A stretch of 64,000 nucleotides of DNA from Psychrobacillus sp044762745 (GTDB taxonomy: Bacteria; Bacillota; Bacilli; Bacillales_A; Planococcaceae): contig NZ_JBIWEX010000019.1 in NCBI RefSeq assembly GCF_044762745.1, positions 31,537-95,536 on the forward strand. Reading direction: 5' to 3'. Numbering within the stretch: the stretch's first letter is position 1; each line of letters starts with the position of its first letter. The position numbers were made by a program, and so were the translations under genes. Of this stretch, positions 28,197 through 37,572 are shown one piece after another. A model generated the notes under the pieces. It was given only the letters and a program-made list of their open reading frames with translations. It ran no database searches and was not told the origin of the DNA.

Positions 28197-29348
28197 TCAA
28201 TTTTCAGCGAATTCATTTAGCATCAGCTTGATTTTTTCATATAGCATGATATGTCGTTCTGTAGTGATGTCACCAAGAAGTCCTAAATCAGATCCTGGAG
28301 CGAACATCAGTACTCCATCCTCGTATAATGTAATAGTATATAAAGTTGTTTCCTTATCTGCTGCGTTTGTTAGGTAAATTTGATAATTATCAATTTGTGG
28401 AAGAACTTCGGCCCTCTCATCGCTTTCTTGCTCTGTTGCTTCTTTGATAGGAAGGTGGTCAAAAGTTCTTAGAATAGAGTTTATTTTCTTTTTAACCGAT
28501 GTACATCCCGAGTCATGTTGTACTCCACTGCCTTGTTGATCAACCATGCGACCATTGAAGCAAAGCGTATCAAAGGTAACATCAATCGATGGTGTTCTTA
28601 CATCCCCGACAAATGCGCTAAAATTCTCTATTTTCTCTTGAAGTTCTATTCCTCCACCACCTTTAACACCATTATAACTCCCTATTTTTCCAGGCTCTGA
28701 TGTAGAAAAGATAAATTCTTCTCTCAAAGTATGAAAAACTTTTTGTCCTTGGCTATTCGTTAAGGACACTTCTATTATGGGGCGATAGATAGTTGGGTGA
28801 TCTTTCTCCTGTTCAATTTGGACGTTCTCTAAATGCATCTCTAAATCATTATTTAATAGAGAATGATTATATTTGAACACCATATTCGTACTGATCGCTT
28901 TTGTCACCATGTTCTCTGTAAAGTATTTACCAAAAGTGGCTGGATAATAATTCATAAAATCTTTGTATTCGTTTGATTCTAGAAGTTGATCATACTCCTC
29001 TTGGTTATTCGCTTCCGTTTCGTTTTGGAGATTCATCCAATCATTTATTAAACGCGAAAGCTCCATGTCTGGTCCATTGAATTCTCTCTCTAACACTGCT
29101 CTTATTACTTCTTCATTAGAAAGAGGTCCAGCCGTTTTCTCTGTCTCCGAAGGATTCGAAAAAGTAATAAATAGAAAAGAGGCGATTGCTACAATTGCTA
29201 TTGAAATAAATGCAGGAAATATGTTGCGTTTTCTCTTTGCTTCTATTTTACCTTTTAAGGCTAGCCATGTATTATGCTTTGCTTTATCCGAACGCTTCAC
29301 ATGTTTCATTTCCTCAAAAAGCTTATCGAATTCTTTTGATGGTTCCAT
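28197..29348 (-). CDS. Membrane-anchored anti-sigma factor-like protein
   Basis: 383 residues from the ATG at 29348 (AAAGGAGG upstream). The N-terminal cytosolic segment is about 50 residues, a single membrane helix lies at about 49-65 (IFPAFISIAIVAIASFLFI), then a long extracytoplasmic domain that reminds me of DUF3600-type Bacillus proteins; this family call is from memory. It overlaps the sigma factor gene by 26 nt, the standard arrangement for an ECF sigma/anti-sigma pair. No zinc HxxxCxxC anti-sigma motif is visible, so the assignment rests mainly on topology and context. Confidence 0.72.
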   Translation of the reverse strand: MEPSKEFDKLFEEMKHVKRSDKAKHNTWLALKGKIEAKRKRNIFPAFISIAIVAIASFLFITFSNPSETEKTAGPLSNEEVIRAVLEREFNGPDMELSRLINDWMNLQNETEANNQEEYDQLLESNEYKDFMNYYPATFGKYFTENMVTKAISTNMVFKYNHSLLNNDLEMHLENVQIEQEKDHPTIYRPIIEVSLTNSQGQKVFHTLREEFIFSTSEPGKIGSYNGVKGGGGIELQEKIENFSAFVGDVRTPSIDVTFDTLCFNGRMVDQQGSGVQHDSGCTSVKKKINSILRTFDHLPIKEATEQESDERAEVLPQIDNYQIYLTNAADKETTLYTITLYEDGVLMFAPGSDLGLLGDITTERHIMLYEKIKLMLNEFAEN

Positions 29349-29847
29349 TTGCATGACCTCCTTTCTCATGGAATTCCTTTTTTAGTGCCTCAAGTGCTCG
29401 TGTCATTTTCATCTTCACCTTTGCCTCAGTCCAGCCAAGTATATAGGCTGTTTCTTTAATCGAACATTCTTGTACTTTGCGTAGGAGCAATACTTCCTGA
29501 TAGTCTTTTTTTAGTTTACTTAAGGAATCATACATTCTAGCAAGCTGCTCCTTTTGTTCAAATTGACTGTCTGGTGATAATGTATTTGTTTCTATATCAT
29601 GTTCTTTATCAAAAGTGAAAAATTGGATGACTCTTTTCCTTCGAAAATAATCATAGGTCACATTGCGTGCTATTTTTAATAGCCAAGTGGCAACTGAAGC
29701 CTGCTTATTAAAGGATTCTAGCCCTCTATATGCTTTATAAAATGTTTCTTGCGTAAGATCTTCAGCACATTCTCTATGACGGACAAGAAAGTATATATAA
29801 CTATATACTCTATCGCTGTACTCTTTGTATAACTGTTCCATTTCCAT
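29323..29847 (-). CDS. ECF-type RNA polymerase sigma factor
   Basis: 174 residues. Region 2 is seen at about 5-75 (YSYIYFLVRHRECAEDLTQETFYKAYRGL, then ATWLLKIARNVTYDYFRRKR), and region 4 HTH at about 110-160 (EVLLLRKVQECSIKETAYILGWTEAKVKMKM). There is no region 3. The start ATG at 29847 follows GGGGAGG. Co-transcribed with the overlapping membrane protein gene, its probable antagonist. The inducing signal is unknown. A glutaredoxin-like gene starts divergently 138 bp away. Confidence 0.92.
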   Translation of the reverse strand: MEMEQLYKEYSDRVYSYIYFLVRHRECAEDLTQETFYKAYRGLESFNKQASVATWLLKIARNVTYDYFRRKRVIQFFTFDKEHDIETNTLSPDSQFEQKEQLARMYDSLSKLKKDYQEVLLLRKVQECSIKETAYILGWTEAKVKMKMTRALEALKKEFHEKGGHANGTIKRIR

Positions 29848-29985
29848 CTGCTGACCTCCCCTTATTGCTATAGACGAAGGAACGAATAAAAAGTATCGCT
29901 TTTATTTTAACCTTTTAAAGGAATAACAGCTTCAAAAAGACTATAATAAACATGTATCAAATGATTTTTTGGGGGATGATATACA

Positions 29986-30219
29986 ATGATTGTCCGTTTC
30001 TACACAAGACCAGGCTGTCATTTATGTGAGGATGCCAGAATAGTTCTGAAGCTAGTTCAAGACGATGTTGCATTTGAAATAAAAGAGTTTAACATCGAAG
30101 AAGATGATAAACTTCATGAAAAATATATGCTAATGATTCCTGTAGTCGAATTTGAAAATGAAATTATTCAATATGGCCAAATAGATTACGTTACCATTCT
30201 GGATGCATTACTTACATAA
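29986..30219 (+). CDS. Glutaredoxin-family small thiol protein
   Basis: 77-residue thioredoxin-fold protein of the glutaredoxin-like (DUF836) type. The CxxC pair is in YTRPGCHLCEDA at the end of the first strand, the cis-Pro is in MIPVVEFEN, and GQIDY lies near the end. Good ribosome site GGGGGATG. Cytosolic redox role inferred. Divergent from the ECF sigma gene, which may or may not indicate shared control. Confidence 0.85.
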   Translation: MIVRFYTRPGCHLCEDARIVLKLVQDDVAFEIKEFNIEEDDKLHEKYMLMIPVVEFENEIIQYGQIDYVTILDALLT

Positions 30220-30322
30220 TGCTCCAGACTTTTTTTATGTTTCTGCGAATCGCAAGATCACCTCTCTAAATCGCAAAATAGGCATCCTGGACAACATATA
30301 ATCACAAAATAATGCACAAAGA

Positions 30323-30351
30323 TTGCCAATTTGCATAATATATAATATGAT
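30323..30351 (+). promoter_or_regulatory. Predicted sigma-A promoter of the cggR-gapA operon
   Basis: TTGCCA, 17-bp spacer, TATGAT, lying just upstream of the CggR-like operator. Position upstream of cggR fits the B. subtilis gapA operon. Confidence 0.72.
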
Positions 30352-30384
30352 TATTTATAGAAATTCACTTTTTTTTTAACTAAG

Positions 30385-30416
30385 TGGGACATTTTTTAAC
30401 TAAGTGGGACAAAAAC
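30385..30416 (+). promoter_or_regulatory. Predicted CggR operator
   Basis: TGGGAC at 30385-30390 and again at 30405-30410, spaced exactly 20 bp, each inside a near-repeat TTTTTTAACTAAGTGGGAC. The B. subtilis CggR operator has CGGGAC half-sites with the same 20-bp period. It lies downstream of the promoter and 26 bp before cggR, where bound repressor would block transcription. Confidence 0.75.
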
Positions 30417-30441
30417 GTCATAACCGATGAGGAAGTGAAAT

Positions 30442-31479
30442 ATGGAATCATTGCTCACTGCTCAGCTAAAGCTAATACCAGAAATGAGTGAGTTGTTACA
30501 AAAGAGGTATCGAATACTTCAAACAATTCAACTTGCTAAAGGGATTGGCAGGCGAGTTTTAGGAGAACAATTAGGTTTGTCAGAAAGAGATACTCGAAAA
30601 GAGTTAGATACATTGAGAAACCAAGGTTTAATCGATATTTCAAGAGACGGTGCGGCAATTACTCCGGAAGGAACCAAACTATTAGTAGAACTGAAAGAAG
30701 TAGTTCGAGAATGGTCAGGTAGGTTGCAGCTGGAAAGACAACTTTCACAGCATTTACACATTAAAGAAGTAATTATTGTACCTGGAAATGTAGATACTAA
30801 TACGAATGCGACTATGCTTTTATCACAAGAAGCAGCGAAGTATTTGGAAAGCATTTTGACGGACGAAAAAATAGTCGCCGTTACGGGCGGTTCTACTATT
30901 GCCTCTATTACTAATTTTGTACAAGTAACAACGAAGTGGAAACAATTATTGTTTATCGCTGCTCGAGGCGGTGTTGGTAAAGACGTGTCATTTCAAGCAA
31001 ATACCATTGCATCCCTTTTTGCGGGTAAAATGAATGGCTCTTACCGGACCTTATATATGCCGGATAGTTTGAGTGAAGAAGCGTACACTACGATGAAGAA
31101 AGAGCCTTTCATTCAAGAAATGATGGATTTTTACGAGAGAACGAATATTGTTATTCACGGCATTGGCGATGCAGAAGAAATGGCGCGCAGAAGAAACTCA
31201 AGTGAGCAAGAAATTGAGCGTCTAAAAGAAGCAGGTTCTGTTAGTGAAGCATTTGGGTATTATTTTAATGAACAAGGTGAAGCAGTTCACCGAATTCGAA
31301 CGATAGGCATTCAGTTAAAACAGTTACAACATATAGAGCATTTACTAGCGGTTGCTGGTGGAGCCAAAAAAGCAAAAGCATTATTGTCGTATTTTAAACA
31401 AGCACCTGAGCAAACAGTTTTAGTAACAGATGAAGGTGCCGCAAATGAAATGATGAATATAATCTCGCAAAACAACTAG
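30442..31479 (+). CDS. cggR: Central glycolytic genes repressor CggR
   Basis: 345-residue SorC/DeoR-type repressor whose DNA binding is relieved by fructose-1,6-bisphosphate. The N-terminal winged HTH is at about residues 30-65 (GRRVLGEQLGLSERDTRKELDTLRNQGLI). The sugar-phosphate binding domain shows VAVTGGSTIASI near 145 and AARGGVG near 172. It is the first gene of the operon, 12 bp before gapA, and autoregulates from the operator at 30385-30410. Confidence 0.96.
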   Translation: MESLLTAQLKLIPEMSELLQKRYRILQTIQLAKGIGRRVLGEQLGLSERDTRKELDTLRNQGLIDISRDGAAITPEGTKLLVELKEVVREWSGRLQLERQLSQHLHIKEVIIVPGNVDTNTNATMLLSQEAAKYLESILTDEKIVAVTGGSTIASITNFVQVTTKWKQLLFIAARGGVGKDVSFQANTIASLFAGKMNGSYRTLYMPDSLSEEAYTTMKKEPFIQEMMDFYERTNIVIHGIGDAEEMARRRNSSEQEIERLKEAGSVSEAFGYYFNEQGEAVHRIRTIGIQLKQLQHIEHLLAVAGGAKKAKALLSYFKQAPEQTVLVTDEGAANEMMNIISQNN

Positions 31480-31491
31480 GAGGAATATAAC

Positions 31492-32499
31492 ATGACAGTA
31501 AAATTAGCGATTAATGGATTTGGACGTATTGGACGTAAAGTTTTTAGAGAAGCATTAGAAAAAAGTGAAATAGAAGTAGTTGCAATCAACGACTTAACGG
31601 ATGCTGCAATGCTTGCACATCTATTGAAATATGATTCTGTGCACGGAATTTTAAATGCAGAAGTGTCTTCAGAGGGAGATTACTTAGTTGTAAATGGTAA
31701 AAACATTCGAGTACTTGCGGAAAAAGACCCTGCAGCACTTCCATGGAAAGAGCTAGAAATAGATATCGTAATTGAATCTACAGGAATATTCAGCACAACT
31801 GAAAAAGCTGGGAAACATCTTGAAGCAGGAGCTAAAAAAGTAATTTTATCTCAACCTGCTAAAGACGATATGCCTACCTTTGTTGTAGGGGTAAATGCGG
31901 ATAAATATGATCCAGCAACGAATCATATCATTTCTAATGCGTCTTGTACGACAAACTGTTTATCTCCACTTGCAAAAGTGTTACAAGACAAATTCGGTAT
32001 TAAACGTGGAATGATGACAACTGTTCACTCATACACAAACGACCAACGTATTTTAGATTTACCACATAGTGACTACCGTCGTGCTCGTGCAGCAGCAGAA
32101 TCAATGATTCCAACTACAACAGGAGCAGCATCTGCAGTTGCGAAAGTACTTCCTGAATTAAAAGGAAAATTAGATGGTATGGCAATCCGCGTACCAACAC
32201 CAAATGTTTCTTTAGTAGACTTTGTGGCTGAGTTAGATAAAGAAGTAACAGTAGAAGAGATAAATGCAGCACTAAAACAAGCTTCTGAAAATGAATTAAA
32301 AGGAATTCTTGCTTTCAACGAGCTTCCACTAGTGTCCATTGACTATAATGGAAATACTGCATCATCTACAGTAGATGGATTATCTACGATGGTGCTTGGA
32401 GATAATATGGTGAAAGTATTATCTTGGTACGATAACGAATCAGGATACTCTGCTCGTTGTATCGACCTTGCATTACTTATGGCTTCGCGTGGACTTTAA
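31492..32499 (+). CDS. gapA: Glyceraldehyde-3-phosphate dehydrogenase (glycolytic, NAD-type)
   Basis: 335 residues. NAD-binding INGFGRIGR at the N-terminus and catalytic Cys in SNASCTTNCLSPLAK near residue 151 are intact, as is the C-terminal SWYDNESGYSARC. Converts G3P to 1,3-bisphosphoglycerate. Strong AGGAGG ribosome site. Linkage to cggR marks it as the glycolytic GapA rather than gluconeogenic GapB. A terminator follows, so pgk may have an additional promoter. Confidence 0.98.
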   Translation: MTVKLAINGFGRIGRKVFREALEKSEIEVVAINDLTDAAMLAHLLKYDSVHGILNAEVSSEGDYLVVNGKNIRVLAEKDPAALPWKELEIDIVIESTGIFSTTEKAGKHLEAGAKKVILSQPAKDDMPTFVVGVNADKYDPATNHIISNASCTTNCLSPLAKVLQDKFGIKRGMMTTVHSYTNDQRILDLPHSDYRRARAAAESMIPTTTGAASAVAKVLPELKGKLDGMAIRVPTPNVSLVDFVAELDKEVTVEEINAALKQASENELKGILAFNELPLVSIDYNGNTASSTVDGLSTMVLGDNMVKVLSWYDNESGYSARCIDLALLMASRGL

Positions 32500-32534
32500 T
32501 TTGTAAGTGATAACCTCTATAATATAAGAGGGTA

Positions 32535-32570
32535 AAAGGAGCAAGGGTTACCCTTTGCTCCTTTATTTTT
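32535..32570 (+). terminator. Terminator between gapA and pgk
   Basis: Stem AAAGGAGCAAGGG / CCCTTTGCTCCTTT with a short loop and T-rich tail. In B. subtilis a comparable site attenuates transcription between gapA and pgk. Confidence 0.82.
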
Positions 32571-32625
32571 ATTTAATTCAACAGTGATTTGAACCTCTGT
32601 TGAATTAAATAAAAGCCTCCAGCGG
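32571..32625. repeat. Hairpin plus GCCTCC dispersed element, copy B
   Basis: Perfect 14-bp arms ATTTAATTCAACAG / CTGTTGAATTAAAT with a 12-nt loop, then AAAAGCCTCCAGCGG. Architecture equals that at 24891-24942, but the arms differ in sequence. Confidence 0.65.
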
Positions 32626-32722
32626 ATGCCATGAATTTAGCGAGCAGGCTCGATAAAAATCTAGGCGAAAATACGCCGAGGTGAATTTGATTACTTATGT
32701 ACATAACAAGGGGGCTTATTCC

Positions 32723-33907
32723 ATGAAGGAAAAACAATCATTAAGCGATGTAACTTTACAAGGAAAGCGTGTGTTTTGTCGAGTAGACTTTAACGTACCG
32801 ATGGAAGATGGAGCTATTACAGACGATACTCGTATTCGTGCAGCGTTACCGACGATTAACTATTTAATCGAACAAGGTGCGAAAGTAATTCTAGCTAGTC
32901 ATATGGGACGCCCAAAAGGGGAAGTAAAAGAAGAGCTACGTTTGACAAAAGTAGGAGAGCATTTAGCGACACTGTTGAATAAGCCTGTCACAAAATTAGA
33001 TGAATCAATTGGTGAAGCAGTAGCACAAACTGTTTCTGATATGAAAAATGGAGAAGTCGTATTATTAGAAAATGTCCGCTTCCATGCAGGGGAAGAAAAA
33101 AATGATCCGGAACTTGCAAAAGCATTTGCAGCTCTTGCAGATGTATACGTCAATGATGCATTTGGTGCCGCACACCGTGCACATGCAACAACTGAAGGTA
33201 TTGCAAAATTACTACCAGCTGTATCTGGCTTATTAATGGAAAAAGAGTTAGACGTTTTAGGAAAAGCATTATCGAATCCGGAACGCCCGTTTACAGCCAT
33301 AATCGGTGGAGCGAAAGTAAAAGATAAGATTGGCGTTATCGATCATTTATTAAATAAAGTAGATAATATTATAATCGGTGGGGGCTTATCGTATACCTTC
33401 TCGAAAGCACAAGGAAATGATATTGGAACGTCCCTTTTAGAAGAAGATAAAATCGAATTAGCAAAAGAATTTATCGAAAAAGCGAAAGAAAAAGGTGTTT
33501 CTTTCTACTTGCCAATAGATGTTGTCGTAGCGGATGAGTTTTCAAAAGATGCGAACACAAAAGTAGTAGATATCGATCAAATACCTTCTGATTGGATGGG
33601 GTTAGATATCGGACCAAAAACCGCTGCTTTATATGCGGATGTCATTAAAAATAGTAAGCTTATCATTTGGAATGGACCGATGGGTGTATTTGAAATGGCT
33701 GCTTTTGCAAATGGTACAAAAGGTGTTGCAAATGCAATGGCTGAAACTACTGGTTATACGATTATCGGTGGTGGAGATTCTGCTGCTGCTGTTGAAAAAT
33801 TCGATGTTGCCGATAAAATGGATCATATTTCAACTGGTGGAGGAGCTTCTCTAGAGTTCATGGAAGGAAAAGACTTACCAGGCGTATCCGCTTTAAACGA
33901 TAAGTAA
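32723..33907 (+). CDS. pgk: Phosphoglycerate kinase
   Basis: 394 residues. N-terminal RVDFNVPM substrate-binding strand, SHMGRPKG near residue 62, ENVRFHAGEEKNDP, and C-terminal GGGDSAAAVEKF nucleotide loop are intact. Start is ATG 32723 after AAGGGGG; an upstream in-frame TTG at 32681 adds 14 residues without a ribosome site. Makes ATP from 1,3-bisphosphoglycerate. tpiA follows after 15 bp. Confidence 0.98.
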   Translation: MKEKQSLSDVTLQGKRVFCRVDFNVPMEDGAITDDTRIRAALPTINYLIEQGAKVILASHMGRPKGEVKEELRLTKVGEHLATLLNKPVTKLDESIGEAVAQTVSDMKNGEVVLLENVRFHAGEEKNDPELAKAFAALADVYVNDAFGAAHRAHATTEGIAKLLPAVSGLLMEKELDVLGKALSNPERPFTAIIGGAKVKDKIGVIDHLLNKVDNIIIGGGLSYTFSKAQGNDIGTSLLEEDKIELAKEFIEKAKEKGVSFYLPIDVVVADEFSKDANTKVVDIDQIPSDWMGLDIGPKTAALYADVIKNSKLIIWNGPMGVFEMAAFANGTKGVANAMAETTGYTIIGGGDSAAAVEKFDVADKMDHISTGGGASLEFMEGKDLPGVSALNDK

Positions 33908-33922
33908 TGGAGGAGAATTTGT

Positions 33923-34684
33923 ATGCGTAAACCTATACTAGCTGGAAACTGGAAAATGTATAAAACAGTTTCAGAAGCGAAAGATTTTGTGGAACAATTA
34001 AAAGAAAAGCAAATTGATAGCAGCAAAGTGGACACGGTTATTTGTGCACCAGCACTCTTTTTAGATCAACTAGTGCAAGCGACCAACGATTCCTTTATCG
34101 GGGTTGGTGCCCAAACAATGCATGAAGTAAAAGAAGGTGCATTTACCGGAGAAGTAAGCGGACATCAACTTCAAGATCTTGGTGTTAGGTACGTTGTAAT
34201 TGGGCATTCCGAAAGACGTCAATATTTCAATGAAACAGATGAATCTGTTCATCAAAAAGTAAAAGCTGCGTTTGAATATAACCTAACTCCTATTATTTGT
34301 GTAGGGGAAACATTAGAACAACGTGAGCAAAATGAAACCGTAAATATCGTCTCTGCACAAGTAATGGCTGCTTTAGAAGGACTTTCAGAAGAAAATGTGG
34401 AAGCTTCCATTATTGCTTATGAGCCAATTTGGGCAATCGGCACTGGTAAAACAGCTACTGCTGACGATGCAAATGATGTATGCCAAGCGATTCGTGAAAC
34501 GATTCTCGATGGATTTGGGGAAGAAGTGGCAAGCAAAGTACGTATTCAATACGGTGGTAGTGTGAAACCAGAAAATATTGAAGAGTTGCTTTCGAAAGAG
34601 CATATTGATGGTGCTTTAGTAGGGGGAGCAAGTTTACAAGTAGATTCTTTCGTAAAATTATTGGAGGCTGGACAAAATGCCTAA
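33923..34684 (+). CDS. tpiA: Triosephosphate isomerase
   Basis: 253 residues, (beta-alpha)8 barrel. Catalytic Lys in GNWKMYK, His in VIGHSERRQYF (near 95), Glu in AYEPIWAIGTGKTAT (near 167), and phosphate-binding GGSVKPEN and GGAS. Overlaps the gpmI start by 8 nt. Confidence 0.98.
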   Translation: MRKPILAGNWKMYKTVSEAKDFVEQLKEKQIDSSKVDTVICAPALFLDQLVQATNDSFIGVGAQTMHEVKEGAFTGEVSGHQLQDLGVRYVVIGHSERRQYFNETDESVHQKVKAAFEYNLTPIICVGETLEQREQNETVNIVSAQVMAALEGLSEENVEASIIAYEPIWAIGTGKTATADDANDVCQAIRETILDGFGEEVASKVRIQYGGSVKPENIEELLSKEHIDGALVGGASLQVDSFVKLLEAGQNA

Positions 34685-36215
34685 AAGTCCAGTAGCTTTA
34701 ATCATTTTAGATGGATTCGGACTACGCCATGAATCGTTCGGAAATGCGGTAGCACAAGCAAACAAACCAAATTATGATCGTTATTGGAAAGACTATGCCA
34801 ATGCTACATTAATCGCATCTGGTGAAGCAGTAGGGTTACCAGAAGGACAAATGGGGAATTCCGAAGTTGGACATTTGAATATTGGAGCGGGAAGAATTGT
34901 CTACCAAAACTTAACGCGCATTCATAAGTCTATTCGAGATGGCGAATTCTTTTTAGAGCAGAAGCTTTTAGCCGCGATAGAGCATGTGAAACAAACGGGT
35001 GGTAAGTTGCATTTAATGGGACTATTATCTGATGGTGGCGTTCACAGTCACTACTCGCATTTATTTGCTTTATTGAAGCTAGCAAAAGCGCAAGGGCTAC
35101 AAGACGTATTCGTTCACGGCTTTTTAGACGGTCGAGATGTAGGACCTCAAACGGCTGTTGGTTTTGTTGAAGAAACCGAAAAGCAAATGAAAGAAATCGG
35201 CGTCGGAAAGTTTGCTTCCATTAGTGGAAGATACTATGCGATGGACCGGGATCGTCGTTGGGACCGTGTGGAGCTTACTTACCGAGCACTTGTTGACGGA
35301 GTAGGTCGCAAAGCGGAAACTGCAACGAGCGGAATTTTACAATCCTATGCAGAAGATGTATTGGATGAATTCGTACTACCATTTGTTATGGAAGAAAACG
35401 ATAACCCAGTCGCAACAATCGATACTGAGGATGCGGTAATTTTCTTTAATTTCCGTCCAGACCGAGCGATTCAATTATCGCTAGCGCTAAATACACCGAT
35501 GTTTGATAGCTTTTCATTAAGTGACAAACATCCGACGAATATGAAATTTGTCACGTTTACACATTATAGTGATGATGTCATGTCAGACGTTGTATTTGAG
35601 AAAAACGATTTATACAACACCATTGGAGAAGTGCTTGCGAAAAATGGCAAAACACAACTCCGCATTGCGGAAACGGAAAAATATCCGCATGTCACCTTTT
35701 TTATGAGTGGTGGACGGGAAGAAACATTTCCGGGAGAAGAACGTATTTTGATTAATTCTCCAAAAGTCGCAACGTATGATTTGCAACCGGAAATGAGTGC
35801 GTATGAAGTAACCGATGCACTGCTAGCGGAAATTGCGAATGATAAATTTGATGCCATCATTTTAAACTTTGCTAATCCAGATATGGTTGGTCATAGTGGA
35901 ATGCTTGAGCCAACGATTAAAGCGATTGAAACAGTGGATGAATGTTTGGGTAAAGTAGTAGATGCTATTTTAGCAAAAGGAGGTCGCGCAATTATTACAG
36001 CGGACCATGGAAATTCAGATGAAGTAACGACGCTAGAAGGCCAGCCAATGACTGCACATACGACAAATCCAGTGCCAGTGATTGTCACGCAAAAAGAAAT
36101 TTTGCTTCGTTCTGACGGAATTTTAGCCGATTTAGCACCAACCATGTTACACTTGTTAGGGATAGAAACACCACCTGAAATGACAGGTAAAACACTAATC
36201 GAAACGGAGAGTTAA
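34677..36215 (+). CDS. gpmI: 2,3-bisphosphoglycerate-independent phosphoglycerate mutase
   Basis: 512 residues, manganese-dependent alkaline-phosphatase-superfamily enzyme interconverting 3- and 2-phosphoglycerate. Phospho-acceptor Ser is in MGNSEVGHLNIGAGR near residue 62; metal ligands are seen in DGFGLR at the N-terminus, TADHGNSD, and the NPDMVGHSG histidine near 404. Coupled to tpiA and 2 bp before eno. Confidence 0.98.
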   Translation: MPKSPVALIILDGFGLRHESFGNAVAQANKPNYDRYWKDYANATLIASGEAVGLPEGQMGNSEVGHLNIGAGRIVYQNLTRIHKSIRDGEFFLEQKLLAAIEHVKQTGGKLHLMGLLSDGGVHSHYSHLFALLKLAKAQGLQDVFVHGFLDGRDVGPQTAVGFVEETEKQMKEIGVGKFASISGRYYAMDRDRRWDRVELTYRALVDGVGRKAETATSGILQSYAEDVLDEFVLPFVMEENDNPVATIDTEDAVIFFNFRPDRAIQLSLALNTPMFDSFSLSDKHPTNMKFVTFTHYSDDVMSDVVFEKNDLYNTIGEVLAKNGKTQLRIAETEKYPHVTFFMSGGREETFPGEERILINSPKVATYDLQPEMSAYEVTDALLAEIANDKFDAIILNFANPDMVGHSGMLEPTIKAIETVDECLGKVVDAILAKGGRAIITADHGNSDEVTTLEGQPMTAHTTNPVPVIVTQKEILLRSDGILADLAPTMLHLLGIETPPEMTGKTLIETES

Positions 36216-36217
36216 AA

Positions 36218-37510
36218 ATGCCAATTATTACACATTTACAAGCTCGTGAAGTATTGGATTCACGCGGGAATCCAACAGTAGAAGTAGAGGTTTTTACAGA
36301 AAGTGGAGCATTTGGTCGTGCGATCGTTCCATCTGGCGCATCTACTGGTGAATATGAAGCAGTAGAACTTCGTGATGGTGACAAAGCAAGATACCTAGGG
36401 AAAGGTGTTTTAAAAGCAATAGATAACGTAAATAATATCATTGCCGCTGAATTAGAAGAGAACTTTTCCGTTCTTGACCAAGTTGGCATTGATCACGCAA
36501 TGATTGAACTAGATGGAACAGAAAATAAAGGAAACCTTGGTGCAAACGCAATTTTAGGTGTATCGATTGCCGTAGCGCATGCTGCAGCAGATTATTTAGA
36601 TATTCCATTGTATCAATATTTAGGTGGATTCAATGCAAAACAACTACCAGTTCCAATGATGAACATCGTAAATGGTGGAGAACATGCAGATAATAACGTA
36701 GATATTCAAGAATTCATGGTTATGCCAGTTGGAGCAGAATCATTCCGCCATGCATTACGTATGGGCGCTGAAATTTTCCATAGCTTAAAAGCGGTATTAA
36801 AAGAAGCAGGATTAAATACAGCTGTTGGAGATGAAGGTGGATTTGCACCGAACTTAAAATCAAACGAAGAAGCACTTTCTACAATTATGACTGCAATTGA
36901 AAAAGCTGGTTATAAACCAGGTGAAGAAGTTCTTCTAGCAATGGACGTTGCCTCTTCAGAGCTTTTCAATAAAGAAGACGGAAAGTATCATTTAGCTGGA
37001 GAAGGCGTAGTGAAAACTTCGGAAGAAATGGTTGCTTGGTATGAAGAGCTTTGCGAAAAATACCCAATCGTTTCTATTGAAGATGGCTTAGACGAAAATG
37101 ACTGGGCTGGACATAAATTACTGACAGAACGTTTAGGTAAAAAAGTTCAATTAGTTGGGGACGATTTATTCGTAACAAATACGAAAAAATTAGCACAAGG
37201 AATCGAGCAAGGTGTTGGAAATTCAATTCTTGTGAAAGTAAACCAAATTGGTACTTTAACAGAAACATTCGATGCGATTGAAATGGCGAAACGTGCTGGA
37301 TACACAGCAGTTATTTCTCACCGTTCTGGTGAATCAGAAGACGTAACAATTGCGGATATCGCAGTTGCTACAAACGCTGGTCAAATTAAAACGGGTGCAC
37401 CATCTCGTTCAGACCGTGTAGCAAAATACAACCAATTACTTCGTATTGAAGACCAACTAGATACGACAGCTCAATATTTAGGGAAAAATACATTTTATAA
37501 CTTAAAATAA
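36218..37510 (+). CDS. eno: Enolase
   Basis: 430 residues. Dehydrates 2-phosphoglycerate to PEP. Signature blocks: DSRGNPTVEVEV, catalytic Glu near 208 in GDEGGFAPN, metal ligands in VSIEDGLDE and VGDDLFVTN, catalytic Lys in ILVKVNQIGTL, and HRSGESEDVTIADIAV. Last gene of the glycolytic operon. Confidence 0.99.
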   Translation: MPIITHLQAREVLDSRGNPTVEVEVFTESGAFGRAIVPSGASTGEYEAVELRDGDKARYLGKGVLKAIDNVNNIIAAELEENFSVLDQVGIDHAMIELDGTENKGNLGANAILGVSIAVAHAAADYLDIPLYQYLGGFNAKQLPVPMMNIVNGGEHADNNVDIQEFMVMPVGAESFRHALRMGAEIFHSLKAVLKEAGLNTAVGDEGGFAPNLKSNEEALSTIMTAIEKAGYKPGEEVLLAMDVASSELFNKEDGKYHLAGEGVVKTSEEMVAWYEELCEKYPIVSIEDGLDENDWAGHKLLTERLGKKVQLVGDDLFVTNTKKLAQGIEQGVGNSILVKVNQIGTLTETFDAIEMAKRAGYTAVISHRSGESEDVTIADIAVATNAGQIKTGAPSRSDRVAKYNQLLRIEDQLDTTAQYLGKNTFYNLK

Positions 37511-37515
37511 TGATC

Positions 37516-37556
37516 AAAAAGCTACTTAACGATATCTGACGTTAAGTAGCTTTTTT
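37516..37556. terminator. Bidirectional terminator after eno
   Basis: Perfect stem AAAAAGCTACTTAAC / GTTAAGTAGCTTTTT with a 10-nt loop; also suits the converging minus-strand gene. Confidence 0.92.
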
Positions 37557-37572
37557 AAAAAGAACTTTTTAG

